Shown here: piece after piece, positions 14,620 to 17,228 of the stretch
Layout of the letters: each line of letters starts with the position of its first letter
How positions within the stretch are numbered: the first letter of the stretch is position 1
Assembly (NCBI GenBank): GCA_003695215.1
Contig: RFIM01000271.1
Location: 1-17,228, forward strand
From: Chloroflexota bacterium
GTDB lineage: Bacteria; Chloroflexota; Anaerolineae; Aggregatilineales; UBA2796
Length of the DNA: 17,228 nucleotides
Reading direction: 5' to 3'
Program-made: the position numbers and the translations under genes
The notes under the pieces: model-generated
What the model saw: only the letters and a program-made list of their open reading frames with translations
The model's database searches: none
Told to the model about the DNA's origin: nothing

Positions 14620-14913
14620 ATGCCACGCTACGATTATCGCTGTTCAGCTTGTGGAATGGTCTTTGAAGCGCATCACGGCTTTGACGAGCCTGCGCCGCTA
14701 TGCCCAAGTTGTGGCGGCCCAGTCAAACGCCTGATCAAGCAGGCCGCGCCGATGCTACGTGGCATGGCTGCGCCAGTCAGCAAATATGCCACGAAGGAAG
14801 AATTGCGCGCTAAATGGGCTGAAGAAACGCCCAAGCTGCGCAAGAAATTGGCGGATAAGTTGGGCGAAGAGCGCGTGCTGAAGAATGCGCCGACGCTCAG
14901 AGATACTTTCTAG
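14620..14913 (+). CDS. FmdB-family zinc-ribbon protein
   Basis: A 97-residue protein. I choose ATG 14620 because AAGGAGA lies 7 bases upstream and the family starts with MPRYDYRC; the frame reaches back to 14554 but that start overlaps E2. Two CxxC pairs (Cys8/Cys11 and Cys28/Cys31) form the single zinc ribbon typical of FmdB-type regulatory proteins, followed by a charged helical tail rich in Lys and Glu (59-90). The molecular role of this widespread family is not settled; regulators of formamidase/amidase genes gave it its name. It is probably co-transcribed with the hydrolase 24 bp downstream. Confidence 0.88.
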   Translation: MPRYDYRCSACGMVFEAHHGFDEPAPLCPSCGGPVKRLIKQAAPMLRGMAAPVSKYATKEELRAKWAEETPKLRKKLADKLGEERVLKNAPTLRDTF

Positions 14914-14937
14914 ACCTTACCATTAGAGGTTTTTGCC

Positions 14938-15879
14938 ATGCAGAGAACTTTATCGCCTAGCCGTCCGCGTTGGCAGCGGCGCTTGCCGATCATCCTCGCG
15001 TTGATCGCGATCTTGCTGCTAATCGCCTATGCGGTTGTCTCCTATCTGGGCTACAACTTTCTCTCAACAGTCGCCAGCAAGGCGCCTGTGGCCACGCCCG
15101 AAGGCAAATATGAGACAGTCACTTTCCCTGCGCGCGGGCAGAACTACCAGGTCTACGCTTATTACTTGGAAGGCGAGCCCGGCATGCCTGCGCTCATCCA
15201 GGTGCACGGCTGGCGCAGCACCCGCTTTGAGCCTGCCGTGCTGGCGCGTGTGGCCGCTTACCGCTCGCTCGGCTATCACGTCCTCTCGCTCGATCTGAGC
15301 GACGCCCGCGGCGAGACCGTCGGCAACGGGCGCATCGCCATGGGCTACGAAGAGCGCTACGATGTGCTAGGCGCCTTCGATTACTTGCTTGAGCGTGGCT
15401 TTGCGCCCGACCAAATTGGCCTGACAGGCGAATCCATGGGCGCGGTCTCGGTGCTTTTGGCAGCTGCGCAGGAGCCGCGCATCCGAGCCGTCTGGGCCGA
15501 TAGCCCGTTCACGCGCGCAGATAGCGTCTCGAGCGAGCAAGCCGAGACCTTCGGCTTTCCGCGCATCATCGTGCCAGGCGGCATGCTCTGGGGCCTGATC
15601 ATCACAGGCAATCCTATCTGGCAAGATGGCGCCCTAGCCCAAGCGGCGCGCCTGGCCGAGAACAAAACAGCCGTCCAGCTGGTGCATTGCGATCAGGACG
15701 ACTTCGTCTTCTACTATCACAGCCAAGAGCTGCTGGCCGCTTACCAAGCAGCAGGCGTCAAGGCCGACTTATGGACGACGCATTGCAACAAGCATCCACG
15801 CTCCTTCGAGACTGAAGGCGAGAATTATCTAGCGCGCCTGGACGCCTTCTTCCGCCAACATCTGCGCTTCGCCAGCTGA
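14938..15879 (+). CDS. Membrane-anchored alpha/beta hydrolase
   Basis: A 313-residue protein starting at ATG 14938, with AGAGG 8 bases upstream. A basic N-terminus and one hydrophobic segment (about 17-40) suggest a signal anchor with the enzyme outside the cytoplasm. The hydrolase fold is evident: oxyanion-hole HG (90-91) after ALIQV, the VLSLDLSDARGE strand turn, nucleophile elbow GESMG with Ser166, a probable acid in HCDQDD (252-255), and a late catalytic histidine in THCNKHPRSF (282 or 286). It resembles the family annotated as alpha/beta superfamily hydrolases or prolyl oligopeptidase-like esterases; the substrate is unknown. It is the last gene before a strong hairpin. Confidence 0.87.
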   Translation: MQRTLSPSRPRWQRRLPIILALIAILLLIAYAVVSYLGYNFLSTVASKAPVATPEGKYETVTFPARGQNYQVYAYYLEGEPGMPALIQVHGWRSTRFEPAVLARVAAYRSLGYHVLSLDLSDARGETVGNGRIAMGYEERYDVLGAFDYLLERGFAPDQIGLTGESMGAVSVLLAAAQEPRIRAVWADSPFTRADSVSSEQAETFGFPRIIVPGGMLWGLIITGNPIWQDGALAQAARLAENKTAVQLVHCDQDDFVFYYHSQELLAAYQAAGVKADLWTTHCNKHPRSFETEGENYLARLDAFFRQHLRFAS

Positions 15880-15892
15880 AGAGCGGCCTGTG

Positions 15893-15927
15893 AGCGCGAA
15901 GGTCGGACTGAGCCCGACCTTCGCGCT
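15893..15927. terminator. Bidirectional hairpin between convergent genes
   Basis: AGCGCGAAGGTCGG (15893-15906) and CCGACCTTCGCGCT (15914-15927) form a perfect 14-bp stem with a 7-base loop. It lies between the hydrolase stop and the end of the convergent ABC exporter gene. T tracts are absent on both sides. Confidence 0.75.
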
Positions 15928-15935
15928 AGCAAAAC

Positions 15936-17228
15936 CTAGTTGGCGCTCTGGTGCAACGACGTCACTTCTAACGGACGCGCGTACGCCATAGTGTACAGAT
16001 CGCGGTACAAGCCGCCTTTCGCTAGGAGTTCCGCGTGCGTGCCGTGTTCGACGATCCTGCCATGATCCATCACCACGATGATATCTGCGTTGGTGATTGT
16101 GCTGAGCCGATGCGCGATCACGAAACTGGTGCGGCCTTTCAGCAAGCGCCTCAGCGCCTCTTGGATGAGTTTTTCAGTCTGCGTATCAATGCTGCTGGTT
16201 GCCTCATCCAGGATCAGAATGCGCGGATCGGCGAGCAGCGCGCGCGCAAAGGCGATCAACTGCTTCTGCCCTGCTGAGAGCAGCGCGCCGCCTTCACGCA
16301 CCTCAGTGTAGTAGTCGTGTTCCAGCTTGCTGATGAAGGCATCGGCGCCAACAGCTTTGGCCGCCTCGATCACCTCCTCATCCGAAGCGTCCAGACGCCC
16401 ATAGCGGATGTTATCCATGACCGTGCCGCTGAACAAATGCGTCTCCTGGGTGACTACGCCCATCTGCCGTCTCAGGCTCTCTTGGGTCACCTTGCGGATG
16501 TCGTAGCCATCAACCGTGATGCGCCCCTCGGTCACCTCGTAGAAGCGCGCCAATAGCTTGACGATGCTCGTCTTGCCCGCGCCCGTGTGACCGACTAGCG
16601 CCACAGTGGCGCCTGCGGGCACATCCAGCGTGACGTGGCGCAACACAATAGGTGGCGTGTGCTGATCGCTGAGGCTCTCGGCATACTCGCTGCTCTGGCC
16701 GTTAGCGCCGTGCTTTTTGTGCCGCTCTGCACTCGGCAAAGGCGGATAGGCGAAGGAGACGTCCTCAAAGCGCACATGACCTTTGATCGGCGGCAGTTCC
16801 ACAGCGTCAGGCGCGTCCTGAATATCGAGCGGCGTATCCATCAAGGCGAATATCTTGCTGCCGGCGGCCATAACGGCTTGGAAGATATTGTAGCGCTGCG
16901 CCAACATACGGATCGGGAAGAAGAGCTGCTCGATGTATAGCACGAAGGTCAGCAGCGTGGCCACACTGATGCTCTGCTGCAGCACCAGCGAGCCGCCGAC
17001 GTAGATCAGCATGCCAAGGGCTACGCCACCGACCAGCTCAATGCCAGGGAAGAACAAGCTAGCGATCAGCGCAGCGCGCAAGCTGGACTTCAAATGGGCG
17101 TGATTGATCCGCTCGGCGAAGCGGCGATAGTTGTAAGCCTGCCGCGCATACGCCTGCGTGACGCGCACCGCGTTGAAGGCCTCGGATAGCTCAGCGTTGT
17201 TGGCCGAATTGGTCTCGCGCTGCAGCAG
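15936..17228 (-). CDS. ABC exporter, fused membrane and ATPase domains (N-terminus beyond the window)
   Basis: The frame is open to the right edge, so only the last 430 residues are seen; reading continues upstream of the GTG at 17168 as typical exporter sequence (LLQRETNSANNAELSEAFNA leading to VRVTQAYARQ). The visible membrane part holds about the last three segments. The ATPase domain has Walker A GHTGAGKT (16569-16592), a Q-loop in VVTQETHLF, signature LSAGQ, Walker B ILILDEATSS with the catalytic Glu, and the H-loop AHRLST. LSAGQ instead of LSGGQ is frequent in one half of heterodimeric exporters. A hydrophilic insertion of about 29 residues (16656-16742) separates VSFAYP from the IVLRHVTL strand. 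Cargo is unknown; lipid or drug export is typical of the family. Confidence 0.92.
   Translation of the reverse strand: MLQRETNSANNAELSEAFNAVRVTQAYARQAYNYRRFAERINHAHLKSSLRAALIASLFFPGIELVGGVALGMLIYVGGSLVLQQSISVATLLTFVLYIEQLFFPIRMLAQRYNIFQAVMAAGSKIFALMDTPLDIQDAPDAVELPPIKGHVRFEDVSFAYPPLPSAERHKKHGANGQSSEYAESLSDQHTPPIVLRHVTLDVPAGATVALVGHTGAGKTSIVKLLARFYEVTEGRITVDGYDIRKVTQESLRRQMGVVTQETHLFSGTVMDNIRYGRLDASDEEVIEAAKAVGADAFISKLEHDYYTEVREGGALLSAGQKQLIAFARALLADPRILILDEATSSIDTQTEKLIQEALRRLLKGRTSFVIAHRLSTITNADIIVVMDHGRIVEHGTHAELLAKGGLYRDLYTMAYARPLEVTSLHQSAN

Noticed and set aside
1..17228. CRISPR array, tRNA or rRNA gene, insertion sequence, toxin-antitoxin or defence genes
   Set aside because: I searched by eye on both strands. 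There are no regularly spaced repeats, no recognisable tRNA fold or rRNA sequence, and no transposase or nuclease motifs among the genes.

Overview
This window reads as chromosomal DNA from a GC-rich bacterium, most likely a member of the Chloroflexota (Anaerolineae or a related class). The support is protein style rather than a marker gene. There is a receptor-like Ser/Thr kinase beside a short-TPR membrane protein, a lipoprotein ending in a bacterial SH3-like module, and a secreted protein with a C-terminal module I associate with this phylum. All genes look chromosomal. I see no transposase, phage gene, CRISPR array, tRNA or rRNA, and no gene-free stretch longer than 300 bases.

Layout. Positions 1-2914 (+) hold the end of an unknown acidic protein, a transmembrane Ser/Thr kinase and a tail-anchored TPR protein, closely spaced. 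Positions 2959-4008 (-) encode a secreted protein of unknown role. Positions 4221-5717 (+) encode a lone B12-binding-type radical SAM enzyme. Positions 5780-10214 (-) are a complete polyamine-type ABC importer, transcribed potA-potB-potC-potD. From 10400 (+) comes a branched-chain 2-oxoacid dehydrogenase cluster: E1 alpha, a lipoprotein, E1 beta and E2. An FmdB-type zinc-ribbon protein and a membrane-anchored alpha/beta hydrolase follow. Positions 15936-17228 (-) are the C-terminal part of an ABC exporter that runs off the window.

How the parts work together. The importer has a substrate-binding protein, two permeases and an ATPase, so it should be self-sufficient for uptake of spermidine, putrescine or a related cation. 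The dehydrogenase cluster supplies E1 and E2 for oxidative decarboxylation of branched-chain 2-oxoacids to acyl-CoAs; E3 must come from elsewhere. These two operons diverge from one 185-bp control region that contains a recognisable potA promoter and repeated TGTGA-type half-sites. The three convergent gene boundaries each carry a 13-14 bp hairpin.

The most interesting structures are these: a perfect 13-bp inverted repeat that places the lipoprotein start codon in a stem and its ribosome binding site in the loop; that lipoprotein gene sitting between E1 alpha and E1 beta; a PotB permease with about 150 extra N-terminal residues and roughly four extra membrane segments; and a hairpin after the E2 gene whose loop is a perfect TATAAT. 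I found no clearly new defence or biosynthetic system. The rest is fairly ordinary metabolism, transport and signalling.
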